In this document: piece by piece, positions 25,921 through 35,369 of the stretch | How positions within the stretch are numbered: the first letter of the stretch is position 1 | Layout: each line of letters starts with the position of its first letter | Assembly (NCBI GenBank): GCA_024102915.1 | Contig: JAGFJG010000018.1 | Span: forward strand, 1 to 36,741 | Direction of reading: 5' to 3' | DNA: 36,741 bases | Source of the DNA: Caldilineales bacterium | GTDB taxonomy: Bacteria > Chloroflexota > Anaerolineae > J102 | Translations under genes and position numbers: made by a program | The notes under the pieces: generated by a model | Database searches by the model: none | What the model was told of the DNA's origin: nothing | The model's input: the letters and a program-made list of their open reading frames with translations, nothing else

Positions 25921-26628
25921 TTATTCGGGATATCCGGCCATGACCTGGTTGCCGGTGCTCGTTCCGATCATGCCTGCGCCGGCATTGATGAAGCGCACGG
26001 CCTTTTCGTAGGAATTCACCTGGCCGGACGCCTTAACCCGGCTCTTCGTGCCCGCAACAACTTCGGCGATCAAACCCAGGTCTTCTTCGGTGGCGGCGAT
26101 GCCGCCCTCACCCCAGCCGCTGGAATTCTTGATCCAGGGCACTTCGGCTTCGGCAAGAAGGCGAACTGCGTGCCGTTTTTCCGCTTCGCTCTTCAAATAG
26201 CCGAACTCCACCATGGCTTTCATGGCATGCCCGTCCGAAGCCTTCACCAGCGCTGCGCCTTCCTCCCGAAACTCGTCGTACAGTCCGGAGAGAAACAGCG
26301 CCATATTTGGCTCGTAATCGATCTCGTCAGCGCCGAGCGCAACACACTCACGCACGAGCGCTATTTTCCCGTGCAGACTTTCCTGCCCAAACCCCAATCC
26401 AATACATGTCGCCACTTTCACGCCCGTTCCCCGCAGAACCTCTTTCGCCATCGGCACCCAGCAATTCGCCACCATTGCGCCATCGAAACCTAGCTCGGCG
26501 CAAATCTGCAAATGAGCGATGATGTCATCTCTGGTCGCGTACGGTCTCACATTGGTGAACTGAATCAATTTCGCAAACTGAGACTTGCTGAGCTGACGTG
26601 CATCAGTGATGGCTGCGGTTCCGGTCAT
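25921..26628 (-). CDS. deoC: Deoxyribose-phosphate aldolase (DeoC)-type class I aldolase
   Basis: A 235-residue class I aldolase. The key residues match DeoC: Asp104 in DEIDYEPN, Schiff-base Lys167 in VPWIKNSSG, and proton-relay Lys199 in SRVKASGQV. The phosphate-binding C-terminal GAGMIGTSTG is also present. The family cleaves 2-deoxyribose 5-phosphate to acetaldehyde and glyceraldehyde 3-phosphate; some relatives cleave other ketose phosphates, such as inositol-pathway and LsrF-like enzymes. It is the first gene of the long minus-strand group, 89-96 bases downstream of a strong promoter. The IKNSSG variant (usually IKTSTG) means a different substrate is possible. Confidence 0.85.
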   Translation of the reverse strand: MTGTAAITDARQLSKSQFAKLIQFTNVRPYATRDDIIAHLQICAELGFDGAMVANCWVPMAKEVLRGTGVKVATCIGLGFGQESLHGKIALVRECVALGADEIDYEPNMALFLSGLYDEFREEGAALVKASDGHAMKAMVEFGYLKSEAEKRHAVRLLAEAEVPWIKNSSGWGEGGIAATEEDLGLIAEVVAGTKSRVKASGQVNSYEKAVRFINAGAGMIGTSTGNQVMAGYPE

Positions 26629-26684
26629 TCGCTATTCTCCATGAAAGCTGTAATGATGAGTGTGAGGTTGTTTTGATGACTTCA

Positions 26685-26706
26685 TAATTATGTAACTATG
26701 TAATTA
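26685..26706. promoter_or_regulatory. Candidate operator: TAATTA half-sites with direct TATGTAA repeats
   Basis: TAATTA occurs at 26685-26690 and again at 26701-26706, and TATGTAA is directly repeated at 26689-26695 and 26697-26703. The site sits just downstream of the predicted start point of the minus-strand promoter (26724-26752), a usual place for repressor binding. The GntR-type gene next door is the obvious candidate regulator. Confidence 0.45.
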
Positions 26707-26723
26707 CAAAGACAACGAAACAG

Positions 26724-26752
26724 AGTATATCAATTTACAATTCATGTGTCAA
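26724..26752 (-). promoter_or_regulatory. Strong sigma70-like promoter for the long minus-strand operon
   Basis: On the minus strand a perfect -35 TTGACA (26752-26747), an exact 17-bp spacer and a -10 TATACT (26729-26724, five of six matches) are present. Transcription would start near 26717 and first enter the DeoC-type gene at 26628. Confidence 0.7.
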
Positions 26753-26859
26753 TCCCGAACACGAGTTTTAAGGTGACTTGTATGTTGATGGTCACTTCGA
26801 GAGCGACCGACAACTGGTTGCGTGCCCGCCTACCGGAGGCATCGAAGTCTCAAGAAGAG

Positions 26860-26888
26860 TTGACACAGAGCAGAACCCATGCTAGACT
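26860..26888 (+). promoter_or_regulatory. Sigma70-like promoter for the plus-strand GntR operon
   Basis: TTGACA (26860-26865), a 17-bp spacer and TAGACT (26883-26888, four of six matches) form a plausible promoter that would start transcription near 26895, about 55 bases before the GntR ATG. Confidence 0.55.
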
Positions 26889-26922
26889 ATACCTTAGTAG
26901 ACCTTTATGGTCTTTTATAGAC
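26883..26922 (+). promoter_or_regulatory. Three TAGAC repeats over the plus promoter, candidate GntR autoregulatory site
   Basis: TAGAC occurs at 26883-26887, 26898-26902 and 26918-26922, and GACC-TTTAT-GGTC is a short inverted repeat between the last two. The first copy lies inside the -10 box. HutC-type regulators often bind short TA/GAC-containing dyads, so repression by the adjacent GntR protein is plausible. Confidence 0.35.
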
Positions 26923-26950
26923 GTTTGAAATACTTGTTTGCAGTGAAATC

Positions 26951-27775
26951 ATGGCAGCATTGTCCAGCTATCCCCAACTGAATCGCACAGGCCCCACCCC
27001 CATCTACGCTCAGATAAAGACGTGGATGCGGGCGCAGATCATGAGTGGAAGCTGGCCCGACAATTACAAGCTCCTGGCCGAAGCTGACCTTGCCACCGAG
27101 TTAGATGTCAGTCGGGGCACGATCCGTAAGGCCATCGCCGAGCTGACCGATGAAGGGCTATTGGAACGAACGCATGGGCGCGGCACATTCGTCACGCCGA
27201 CGCTTTTGCAGCAGCCATTGGCCGACCGCATGGTCACCTTCTCCGAAGACCTGATCAGCAAAGGCATCCCCTTTGAGACGCAGGTATTGAGCCAGGAAAT
27301 CGTGCCCGCAGGCAGCAGGCTGGGTCCCATCCTTTCCGTGGATGAGGAAGCCAGCCTGTTTTTTTTGCGCCGTCTGCGCTCGATCGATGACGAGCCCATC
27401 ATCCTGGTGAACAGCTTTGTGGTGAACGACATTGCTCCGGGGCTGGGCCATCTCGATTACACAACCCAACGGCTGTTTCCGGCGATTGAAGAACGTGCGC
27501 AGATGTTCATCAAGAACGGCAGCCGCACCTTTCAGGCCAGATTGGCGGACAGCCACACGGCGCGCATGCTCGACATCTCCCGGCGCAGCGCCGTCATGTA
27601 CATGGAACAGATTTCCTATCTGGGCGACGGTCGCCCCGTCGAATTTTCCGAGTTGTGGCTGCGAGGCGACCGCTTTCAACTCACTGCTTTCGTCGAACGC
27701 AGTCACTTCGAGTCAGGCGTCATGGTGACTGTCGTGAATGGCCGCAAATCCATCCCCGAACCGGCGCTCACATGA
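26951..27775 (+). CDS. GntR-family (HutC/UTRA) transcriptional regulator 2
   Basis: A 274-residue regulator. The N-terminal winged helix (about residues 15-80) shows TPIYAQIKTWMRAQIMSG, ATELDVSRGTIRKAIAELTD and TFVTPT, the classical GntR pattern. A UTRA domain follows (ASLFFLRRLRSIDDEPIILV, RRSAVMYMEQISYL, FELWLRGDRF-like end) and probably binds a sugar or sugar phosphate. It is transcribed away from the 19-gene minus-strand group across a 322-base gap that has promoters for both directions, so it is well placed to control both. The kinase gene follows after 15 bases. Confidence 0.92.
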   Translation: MAALSSYPQLNRTGPTPIYAQIKTWMRAQIMSGSWPDNYKLLAEADLATELDVSRGTIRKAIAELTDEGLLERTHGRGTFVTPTLLQQPLADRMVTFSEDLISKGIPFETQVLSQEIVPAGSRLGPILSVDEEASLFFLRRLRSIDDEPIILVNSFVVNDIAPGLGHLDYTTQRLFPAIEERAQMFIKNGSRTFQARLADSHTARMLDISRRSAVMYMEQISYLGDGRPVEFSELWLRGDRFQLTAFVERSHFESGVMVTVVNGRKSIPEPALT

Positions 27776-27790
27776 CCCGAGGTCTTCCGT

Positions 27791-28720
27791 ATGACTAAGC
27801 CGATTATCACCGTCGTTGGCAGCTTTGCCGTGGGCATGACCCTGCGCACCACGCACATGCCGGTTTTCGGAGAAACGCTTCTCGGCTCGGATTTCGATAT
27901 GGGGCCAGGCGGCAAAGGCTCAAATCAGGCGGTGGGCACAGCCCGACTTGGAGCCGAATCTTACTTCGCTGGCATCGTCGGGGCCGATAAGTTGGGCGAG
28001 ATCGCCGTCGATTTGTACGCCGAAGCCGGGGTGAATACGACTTATTTGCAGCGCACAAAGTCTGCGGCCACGGGAGTCGGCTTCATCATTCTCAATCAGG
28101 CGGGCGAGAACGGCATCATCCTGGATATGGGCGCCAACGAATTGATGGACCCAGCATTCGTTAATGGCGTGGAAGCGCAGATCGCCAAAAGCGATATCGT
28201 GATGACTGTATTGGAATTGCCCGTAGCCCCGGCAGCCAGAGCGATGGAATTGGGGCGTAAACACGGGGTTCGGACGATCTTGAATCCCGCCCCGGCCACC
28301 CGGCTGGATGACGCCGTTCTGCGCAATGTTGATTTTCTGACCCCGAACGAAACCGAATTGCGCATTCTGCTCGGCCTCGCCCCTGACGATCCCACCCCGA
28401 CGCCCGAACTGGCCCGAAGGCTGCAAGACCGTGGCGTCGGCACACTGATCGTCACCCAGGGCGAAAAGGGCGTGCTGGCGCTGACCGATGCGGGCGAATT
28501 CAGTCTGCCCGGTGTGCAGGTCGATGTCGTCGACACCACCGGCGCGGGCGACGCATTCAATTCGGGTCTGGCAGTGGCCCTGGCCGAGGGCAGAGACCTG
28601 GTCGAGGCCATCCAATTTGCCAACTGTTGTGGCGCGTTGGCCTGCACAAAGCTTGGCGTTATCCCTTCCCTCCCACAGCGGGCCGACGTTGAGCGACTAC
28701 TCGATGAGAGTTACAACTAA
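27791..28720 (+). CDS. Ribokinase-like PfkB carbohydrate kinase 2
   Basis: A 309-residue PfkB kinase. Signatures are MGPGGKGSNQAVGTARLGA, ILNPAPA, LTPNETELRILLG and DTTGAGDAFNSGLAVAL with the catalytic Asp. It is a closer match to classical ribokinase than its paralogue at 24948, because it retains the GGKGxNQAV core and TTGAGDAF. It phosphorylates a sugar delivered by one of the importers. It sits between the GntR gene and RbsD, mirroring the kinase-RbsD pair of the opposite operon. Confidence 0.92.
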   Translation: MTKPIITVVGSFAVGMTLRTTHMPVFGETLLGSDFDMGPGGKGSNQAVGTARLGAESYFAGIVGADKLGEIAVDLYAEAGVNTTYLQRTKSAATGVGFIILNQAGENGIILDMGANELMDPAFVNGVEAQIAKSDIVMTVLELPVAPAARAMELGRKHGVRTILNPAPATRLDDAVLRNVDFLTPNETELRILLGLAPDDPTPTPELARRLQDRGVGTLIVTQGEKGVLALTDAGEFSLPGVQVDVVDTTGAGDAFNSGLAVALAEGRDLVEAIQFANCCGALACTKLGVIPSLPQRADVERLLDESYN

Positions 28721-28757
28721 TCCCCTTCCCCATTGACCGACAACCACAGGCAAACGA

Positions 28758-29234
28758 ATGAACAAAAATCAGTTATTGAATTCAGAATTGAGTTATGCCA
28801 TCGCCAGCATGGGTCACGGCGACCTTATGATCGTGTGCGATGCCGGGTTCCCCATCCCCAGCACAGCCTGGCGAATCGACCTGGCCATCGTGCCGGATGT
28901 GCCCGACCTGGAAACCGTCCTCACCGCCATCTCCGGCGCATTCATCACCGAGACGGTATCGTATGCGGCGGAAATGGCCGAGAACAATCCACCGCTTCTG
29001 GCGAAAGTGCAGCGCCTCTTTGCAGACAGCGACCAGCAGCCGATCCCGCACGCCCAAATCCTTTCGGAAATGGCGGCAAAGGCCAAGGTCATCGTCCGCA
29101 CCGGCGCTTTCGACCCCTGGGGCAATATCCTGCTCTATTCCGGCGTGGACGCCCCCACCTGGTTCGCCAAACCCGGGCTGAAGGTGCCGGAAGTGTACCA
29201 GAAGCGGGTCGCGCAAATGCAGGGAAAATCATAA
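28758..29234 (+). CDS. RbsD/FucU-family sugar mutarotase 2
   Basis: A 158-residue RbsD/FucU protein. SMGHGD (His20), CDAGFPIPSTAWRIDLA and KVIVRTGAFDPWGNILLYSGV are the family landmarks. It would speed up interconversion of sugar ring forms for the kinase upstream. It ends 15 bases before the UroD-like methyltransferase gene, so sugar handling and the methyl-transfer module are in one transcript. Confidence 0.9.
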   Translation: MNKNQLLNSELSYAIASMGHGDLMIVCDAGFPIPSTAWRIDLAIVPDVPDLETVLTAISGAFITETVSYAAEMAENNPPLLAKVQRLFADSDQQPIPHAQILSEMAAKAKVIVRTGAFDPWGNILLYSGVDAPTWFAKPGLKVPEVYQKRVAQMQGKS

Positions 29235-29249
29235 AACCTGGAGAGAGAT

Positions 29250-30458
29250 ATGACGATTTCGACCGCAGACGTTACCACGGCCATAACCCACCGCCAGCGC
29301 GTTCTCAAGGCGCTGCGCCACGAGCAACCTGATCGCCAGCCCGTCGATTTCCTGGCCACGCCGGAGATTTGGGACAGGCTCAAGGAGCATTTCGACATCG
29401 ACATGGCTCCACCCACGGACGACGAATTCTTCGATCCGAATTGGGAGGCCGTGCAACAGAAATTCGAGGTCGATTGCCGGGTGATTTCCTATGACCAGTT
29501 TTGCAGCCCACCCGGCTCCGCCATCCTGCCTGGGGCGAAAATCGATTGGTGGAACGCGCGCAGCCGCTCGACCCCGAACCGCATGTTCCGGCAAGCCCTG
29601 CCCGACGGCAGCTTTCGGGATATCTGGGGCCATGTCATCGGCATTGTCTACAACCAGAGCGGCTCGTACGAAGAATTCTCGAAATGGCCGTTGAGTTGGG
29701 CGAATTCGGTCGAAGACCTCAAGGATCATCCCTGGCCCGACCCCGATTGGTGGGATTTCAGCACGCTGCCCGATTTGATGCGCCAGTATGACGAGATGGG
29801 CGATTACCATCTGCGCTTCCGCATCGGCTCGGTCTATGAAATCGCCTGGCAGATCCGGGGCATGCAGGAGTTCCTCGTCGATCTGGCCAAGCAGCCGGAA
29901 ATCCCGCAGTACATCATGGAGCGGCTGACCGAAATCTACGTCGAGAATACGCGCCGGGTGCTAGAAATCGCCGGAGACAGGCTGGACATGGTTTATCTTT
30001 ACGACGATGTCGCCACGCAAAATTCGCTGATGATCTCCAAGCGCATGTGGCAGAAATATGTGAAGCCCTGTCACGAACGCATCTTCGCCGTGGCTAAGGA
30101 ATTCGGCAAACCGATCATGTATCATTGCGACGGCGCTCTCTACCCGCTGCTGCCCGAATTGATCGAATTGGGCATCGATGTCCTCAACCCGGTGCAGGCC
30201 GACGCCGCCGGCATGGAGCCGCAACGGCTCAAAGACGAATTCGGCGACCGGATCAGCTTCCACGGCGGCATCGATATCATCAAGACCCTGCCGCGCGGGA
30301 CTGAAGAAGACGTGCGCAACGAGGTGCGGGACCGCATCCGAGTGCTGGGCAAAAATGGCGGTTATGTGCTATGCAGTTCGCATCACATCCAATCAGACAC
30401 GCCGCTTGCCAACGTCTTCGCCATGTATGACATGGAGCATCGTTATCTGCATAATTGA
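29250..30458 (+). CDS. UroD-like methyltransferase, paralogue 3, likely MT1 of a corrinoid demethylase
   Basis: A 402-residue URO-D superfamily protein. Landmarks are RQRVLKALRHEQPDRQPVDF, YLYDDVATQNSLMISKRMW (249-267), YHCDGALYPLLPELIELGID (291-310), NPVQADAAGM and GGYVLCSSHHIQSDTPL (370-386). Only this paralogue has Cys next to the conserved His (HCDG, 292-295) and a Cys (375) near the second His site, both attractive as zinc/thiolate ligands. Its place directly before a corrinoid protein, RACo, MetF and a methyl-THF methyltransferase makes it the best candidate for the substrate:corrinoid methyltransferase. The methyl donor is unknown; the sugar genes in the same transcript suggest an O-methylated sugar or polyol. 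A GGAGAGA site precedes the ATG. Confidence 0.82.
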   Translation: MTISTADVTTAITHRQRVLKALRHEQPDRQPVDFLATPEIWDRLKEHFDIDMAPPTDDEFFDPNWEAVQQKFEVDCRVISYDQFCSPPGSAILPGAKIDWWNARSRSTPNRMFRQALPDGSFRDIWGHVIGIVYNQSGSYEEFSKWPLSWANSVEDLKDHPWPDPDWWDFSTLPDLMRQYDEMGDYHLRFRIGSVYEIAWQIRGMQEFLVDLAKQPEIPQYIMERLTEIYVENTRRVLEIAGDRLDMVYLYDDVATQNSLMISKRMWQKYVKPCHERIFAVAKEFGKPIMYHCDGALYPLLPELIELGIDVLNPVQADAAGMEPQRLKDEFGDRISFHGGIDIIKTLPRGTEEDVRNEVRDRIRVLGKNGGYVLCSSHHIQSDTPLANVFAMYDMEHRYLHN

Positions 30459-30473
30459 AGCGCTAAATGACAT

Positions 30474-30563
30474 GACGACGGACGACGGACGATTGACGAT
30501 GGAGACCAATAGCGCAACGCCTCAATCGTCTATCGTCCCCGGTCAATCGTCTGGAGTCACGAA
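30474..30563. repeat. Heptad-periodic intergenic element D
   Basis: 7-mers in register: GACGACG, GACGACG, GACGATT, GACGATG (30474-30501), then an inverted half TCAATCG, TCTATCG, TCCCCGG, TCAATCG, TCTGGAG (30522-30556). GACGATTGAC (30488-30497) and GTCAATCGTC (30542-30551) are perfect complements. It fills the 178-base gap between the MT1 and corrinoid-protein genes. Confidence 0.65.
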
Positions 30564-30636
30564 ATTTTAGATAGTCCTAATACCCTACACTCAGCCAAAA
30601 CCCCCGAATATTCATTCCCAAGGAGCCTCAAAAACC

Positions 30637-31290
30637 ATGAGCAGAGAAGAAGAAATCCTCGACGGTCTTTACAATTACACGCTCGACGGCGAAGACGAGC
30701 CGGTCGTCGAGCTCACCAACGAAGCGCTGTCCATCGGCATGGAGCCGCTGACGATCCTGTTCGACGCCCTTATTCCCTCGCTGGAAGAGGTCGGTCGCCT
30801 GTTCGAAATCGGCGAGTATTTTGTGCCGGAAATGCTCGTGGCCGCCAACGCCATGTCGGGCGCAATGACGATCCTCAAGCCACTTATCGCTGAAACCGGG
30901 GCCAAGCCGATCGGCACCTTCGTGATGGGCACGGTCAAGGGCGATATCCACGACATCGGCAAGAACCTATGCAACGTCATGCTGGAAGGCGCCGGTTTCG
31001 AAGTCCATGACCTGGGCGTCAATGTGCCGCCCGAACGATTCATCGAAGCCATCCGTGAGTTCAAGCCCGAAGCCGTGGGCATGAGCGCATTCCTGACCAC
31101 GACCATGCCGATGTGCAGGGTCAACATCGAAGCAATTAAAGAGGCGGGGCTGCGCGACCAGGTCAAAATCCTGATCGGCGGCGCACCTGTCACGCAAGAG
31201 TATGCTGACGAAGTCGGCGCCGATGGTTGGGCTCCCGATGCCAGCGCCACCGTCCGCCTGACCAAACGCCTCATCGGCCTCACCGAATAA
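30637..31290 (+). CDS. Corrinoid (B12)-binding methyltransferase protein
   Basis: A 217-residue corrinoid protein of the MtaC/MtbC/MtvC type. Residues about 1-88 form the helical cap domain (B12-binding_2). The Rossmann-like B12 domain has the DxHxxG motif GDIHDIG (102-108), with His105 as the lower axial cobalt ligand, followed by SAFLTTTM and the GGAPVT loop. It carries the methyl group between the UroD-like MT1 and the pterin-dependent MT2 (35442). An AAGGAG site lies 11 bases before the ATG. Length is normal for free-standing corrinoid proteins. Confidence 0.96.
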   Translation: MSREEEILDGLYNYTLDGEDEPVVELTNEALSIGMEPLTILFDALIPSLEEVGRLFEIGEYFVPEMLVAANAMSGAMTILKPLIAETGAKPIGTFVMGTVKGDIHDIGKNLCNVMLEGAGFEVHDLGVNVPPERFIEAIREFKPEAVGMSAFLTTTMPMCRVNIEAIKEAGLRDQVKILIGGAPVTQEYADEVGADGWAPDASATVRLTKRLIGLTE

Positions 31291-31316
31291 AGCACAAAAA
31301 CGAGAATCCAGACATT

Positions 31317-31640
31317 ATGCCCAGCGTTCAAATCCTCTATTGGCACGAAATCCCCACACAGGTGCGCGTGCGTGAAGGCAGACAGCGCGTCAGCAAACCG
31401 CTCTCGCCACGGTTCATGGAATCGGTGGACAGAGCCGCCATGCGCGCCCGGCTGACCAACCACACCGACTATCCGGCCGGGTTCCATTGGGGCGCAGCCG
31501 AAGAGCGTGAGGGTGATCCGGAAGAGATCGCCACTGCAGTCGTGGCCGAAATCGAAACCCAGTACGAGACGATCCCCTGGCGCGATCTGGCGGACAGACT
31601 ACGTGCAGAAAAAAAAGCCGAACAAGAGCAGGAAGACTGA
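31317..31640 (+). CDS. Small 'virulence factor' family protein of unknown function
   Basis: A 107-residue protein starting at ATG 31317; an in-frame longer form would overlap the corrinoid gene. It starts MPSVQILYWHEIPTQVRVRE and has a conserved-looking core of FHWGAAEEREGDPEEIA followed by an acidic, Lys/Glu-rich tail. I recognise it as the family named 'virulence factor' (Pfam PF13769), seen in one-carbon gene clusters of alphaproteobacteria. That name says little about its job. Here it lies 26 bases after the corrinoid gene and 4 bases before the RACo gene, so a role in corrinoid loading, folding or methyl-transfer complex assembly is a reasonable guess. No catalytic motif is evident. Confidence 0.75.
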   Translation: MPSVQILYWHEIPTQVRVREGRQRVSKPLSPRFMESVDRAAMRARLTNHTDYPAGFHWGAAEEREGDPEEIATAVVAEIETQYETIPWRDLADRLRAEKKAEQEQED

Positions 31641-31644
31641 ACTA

Positions 31645-33717
<2,073 letters not shown>

Positions 33718-33726
33718 AGGACAGCC

Positions 33727-34263
33727 ATGAGTTTTGGAAGCGCGTTACGGAACCATCCCCATTTCCTGGAACAGATTTACCGTTTCACGCATTGGGGGTT
33801 CGAAAAACTGGATCCGATCTTGAAAGGCCTGGGCTACGATCGTTCTAATCGCTTGATCGACGGGCCGGAGGACATGGGCAAAGAGCTTTTATTCGACTGC
33901 CGGATGTGCGGCCAGTGCATCCTCCACTCCACCGGGATGACGTGTCCGATGTCGTGTCCGAAGAATTTGCGCAACGGGCCATGCGGCGGTGTGCGCGGCA
34001 ACGGACATTGCGAAGTCAAGCCGGAAATGAAATGCGTTTGGACCGAAGCCTACGAGCGCTCGTTGAAAATGCCTGTCTACGGCCAGGAAATCATCTGGAT
34101 TCAACCGCCCGTGAATCGCCAACTCGAAGGCACGTCGGCCTGGGTGAATATGTTGACAGGCGTGGACAAGCAAACGCCTAAGGGATGGGAAGGCAACAGC
34201 AAGATGCCCTCGTTTATCAGCGTGGAGCAGCTTGAAGCGCATTGGAACGGAGGTCAGGAATGA
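33727..34263 (+). CDS. MetV-like protein (methylenetetrahydrofolate reductase C-terminal domain family)
   Basis: A 178-residue cysteine-rich protein. Cys58, 61, 64, 73, 77, 86, 95 and 103 form DCRMCGQC-..-CPMSCP-..-CGG-..-C-..-C, the pattern of the MTHFR_C/MetV family. In acetogens MetV partners MetF; the cysteines bind a metal or iron-sulfur cluster and may pass electrons. A GAGGA ribosome-binding site precedes the ATG. The metF gene starts inside its stop codon (ATGA), so the two are made together. Confidence 0.9.
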   Translation: MSFGSALRNHPHFLEQIYRFTHWGFEKLDPILKGLGYDRSNRLIDGPEDMGKELLFDCRMCGQCILHSTGMTCPMSCPKNLRNGPCGGVRGNGHCEVKPEMKCVWTEAYERSLKMPVYGQEIIWIQPPVNRQLEGTSAWVNMLTGVDKQTPKGWEGNSKMPSFISVEQLEAHWNGGQE

Positions 34264-35282
34264 TGCAAGTGAAGGAAGAGGAATTGATTTCCGGCAGCCG
34301 ATTGGAACGCGTGTTGCGTTCGGGTCGCTTTGCCGTGACCGCCGAACTGAACCCGCCCGACAGCGCCGACCCTCAGGAAGTTTACGATGCAGCGGTGGTG
34401 CTGGCCGAGGCCTGCGATGCCATCAACGCCACCGACGGCTCTGGCGCCAATTGCCACATGTCGAGCGTAGCCATCTGCGCCCTGCTGGTGCGAGCAGGTT
34501 ACGAGCCAGTCTTTCAGATGTCGTGCCGCGACCGCAATCGCATCGCCATGCAGGGCGACCTGTTGGGCGCTGCAGCGATGGGTGTGCGCAATGTGCTCTG
34601 CCTGACCGGGGATGATGTCACCGCCGGGGATCAGCCGGAAGCCAAGCGGGTTTTCGATCTCGATTCGATTCAACTGCTGCGCACAGCCAAAATCATGCGC
34701 GAGCAAAGCGTCCTGCTTAGCGGACGAAAACTCACCGTCCCGCCCAAAGTATTTCTCGGCGCTGCGTCCAACCCCTTCGTCCCGCCCTATGATTGGAGAC
34801 CCTGGCGTTTGGCTAAAAAAATCGAGGCCGGGGCTGATTTCATCCAGACGCAATACTGCTTCGACATCCCGCGCCTGCAGCAGTTCATGCAACAGGTGCG
34901 TGACCTGGGTCTGCACGAGAAAGTCTTTCTGCTCATCGGCGTCGGCCCGCTGCGCAACGAACGCGTGGCCGAATTCATGCGCACGAAGGTCCCCGGCATC
35001 CACATCCCCGACGAGATCGTTGACCGCCTGAAAAAGACGCCCAAAGAGCGAAAGCAGGCCGAGGGCAAGCAAATCTGCGTGGAGATCATCGAGCAGGTGC
35101 GGGAGATCGAAGGCGTCCATGGCATCCACCTCATGGCCTACCGCCAGGAAGAGCTTGTCGCCGAAATCGCCGCCGAAGTCGGATTGCTCCCCCGCCATCG
35201 CCCGCCCAACGCCCCCGACCCCAGCACCCTGGCCCAACCCCGCACCATCCATCTCAGACAGCCCGCCAGGATTCCCCTGTAG
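34260..35282 (+). CDS. metF: Methylenetetrahydrofolate reductase (MetF)
   Basis: A 340-residue MetF-family TIM barrel. ATG 34260 is chosen because GGAGG (34249-34253) lies 6 bases before it and the codon overlaps the upstream stop; 34242 would lack a ribosome-binding site. Landmarks are VTAELNPPDSAD (the Glu of the catalytic strand), CDAINATDGSGANCHMSSV, MQGDLLGAAAMGVRNVLCLTGDD, GAASNPFVPP and GADFIQTQYCFD. It interconverts 5,10-methylene-THF and 5-methyl-THF with FAD. In a demethylation pathway it would work in the oxidative direction, feeding methyl groups into central one-carbon metabolism. Confidence 0.94.
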   Translation: MMQVKEEELISGSRLERVLRSGRFAVTAELNPPDSADPQEVYDAAVVLAEACDAINATDGSGANCHMSSVAICALLVRAGYEPVFQMSCRDRNRIAMQGDLLGAAAMGVRNVLCLTGDDVTAGDQPEAKRVFDLDSIQLLRTAKIMREQSVLLSGRKLTVPPKVFLGAASNPFVPPYDWRPWRLAKKIEAGADFIQTQYCFDIPRLQQFMQQVRDLGLHEKVFLLIGVGPLRNERVAEFMRTKVPGIHIPDEIVDRLKKTPKERKQAEGKQICVEIIEQVREIEGVHGIHLMAYRQEELVAEIAAEVGLLPRHRPPNAPDPSTLAQPRTIHLRQPARIPL

Positions 35283-35334
35283 TCGATGCAATGGTAAACT
35301 GAGAATATTCTTACTTTCTGCTCACATCAGGAAC

Positions 35335-35369
35335 GAAACGTAAGACGTCACAAATCACGTCTCACGTTG
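35335..35369. repeat. Heptad-periodic intergenic element E
   Basis: 7-mers in register: GAAACGT, AAGACGT, CACAAAT, CACGTCT, CACGTTG. AACGTAAGACGT (35337-35348) and ACGTCTCACGTT (35357-35368) are inverted with 11 of 12 matches. It lies in the 159-base gap between metF and the MT2 gene. Confidence 0.55.

Noticed and set aside
26746..26928. Small 60-codon plus-strand ORF in the divergent control region
   Set aside because: It overlaps both predicted promoters, has no ribosome-binding site and no recognisable motif.
30474..30563. Rho-independent terminator after the MT1 gene
   Set aside because: The inverted arms are about 44 bases apart and no T-run follows; the structure is better explained by the 7-bp-period element.
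34254..35291. Minus-strand open frame of 345 codons opposite metF
   Set aside because: The MetF motifs on the plus strand are unmistakable; the reverse frame has no known motif.
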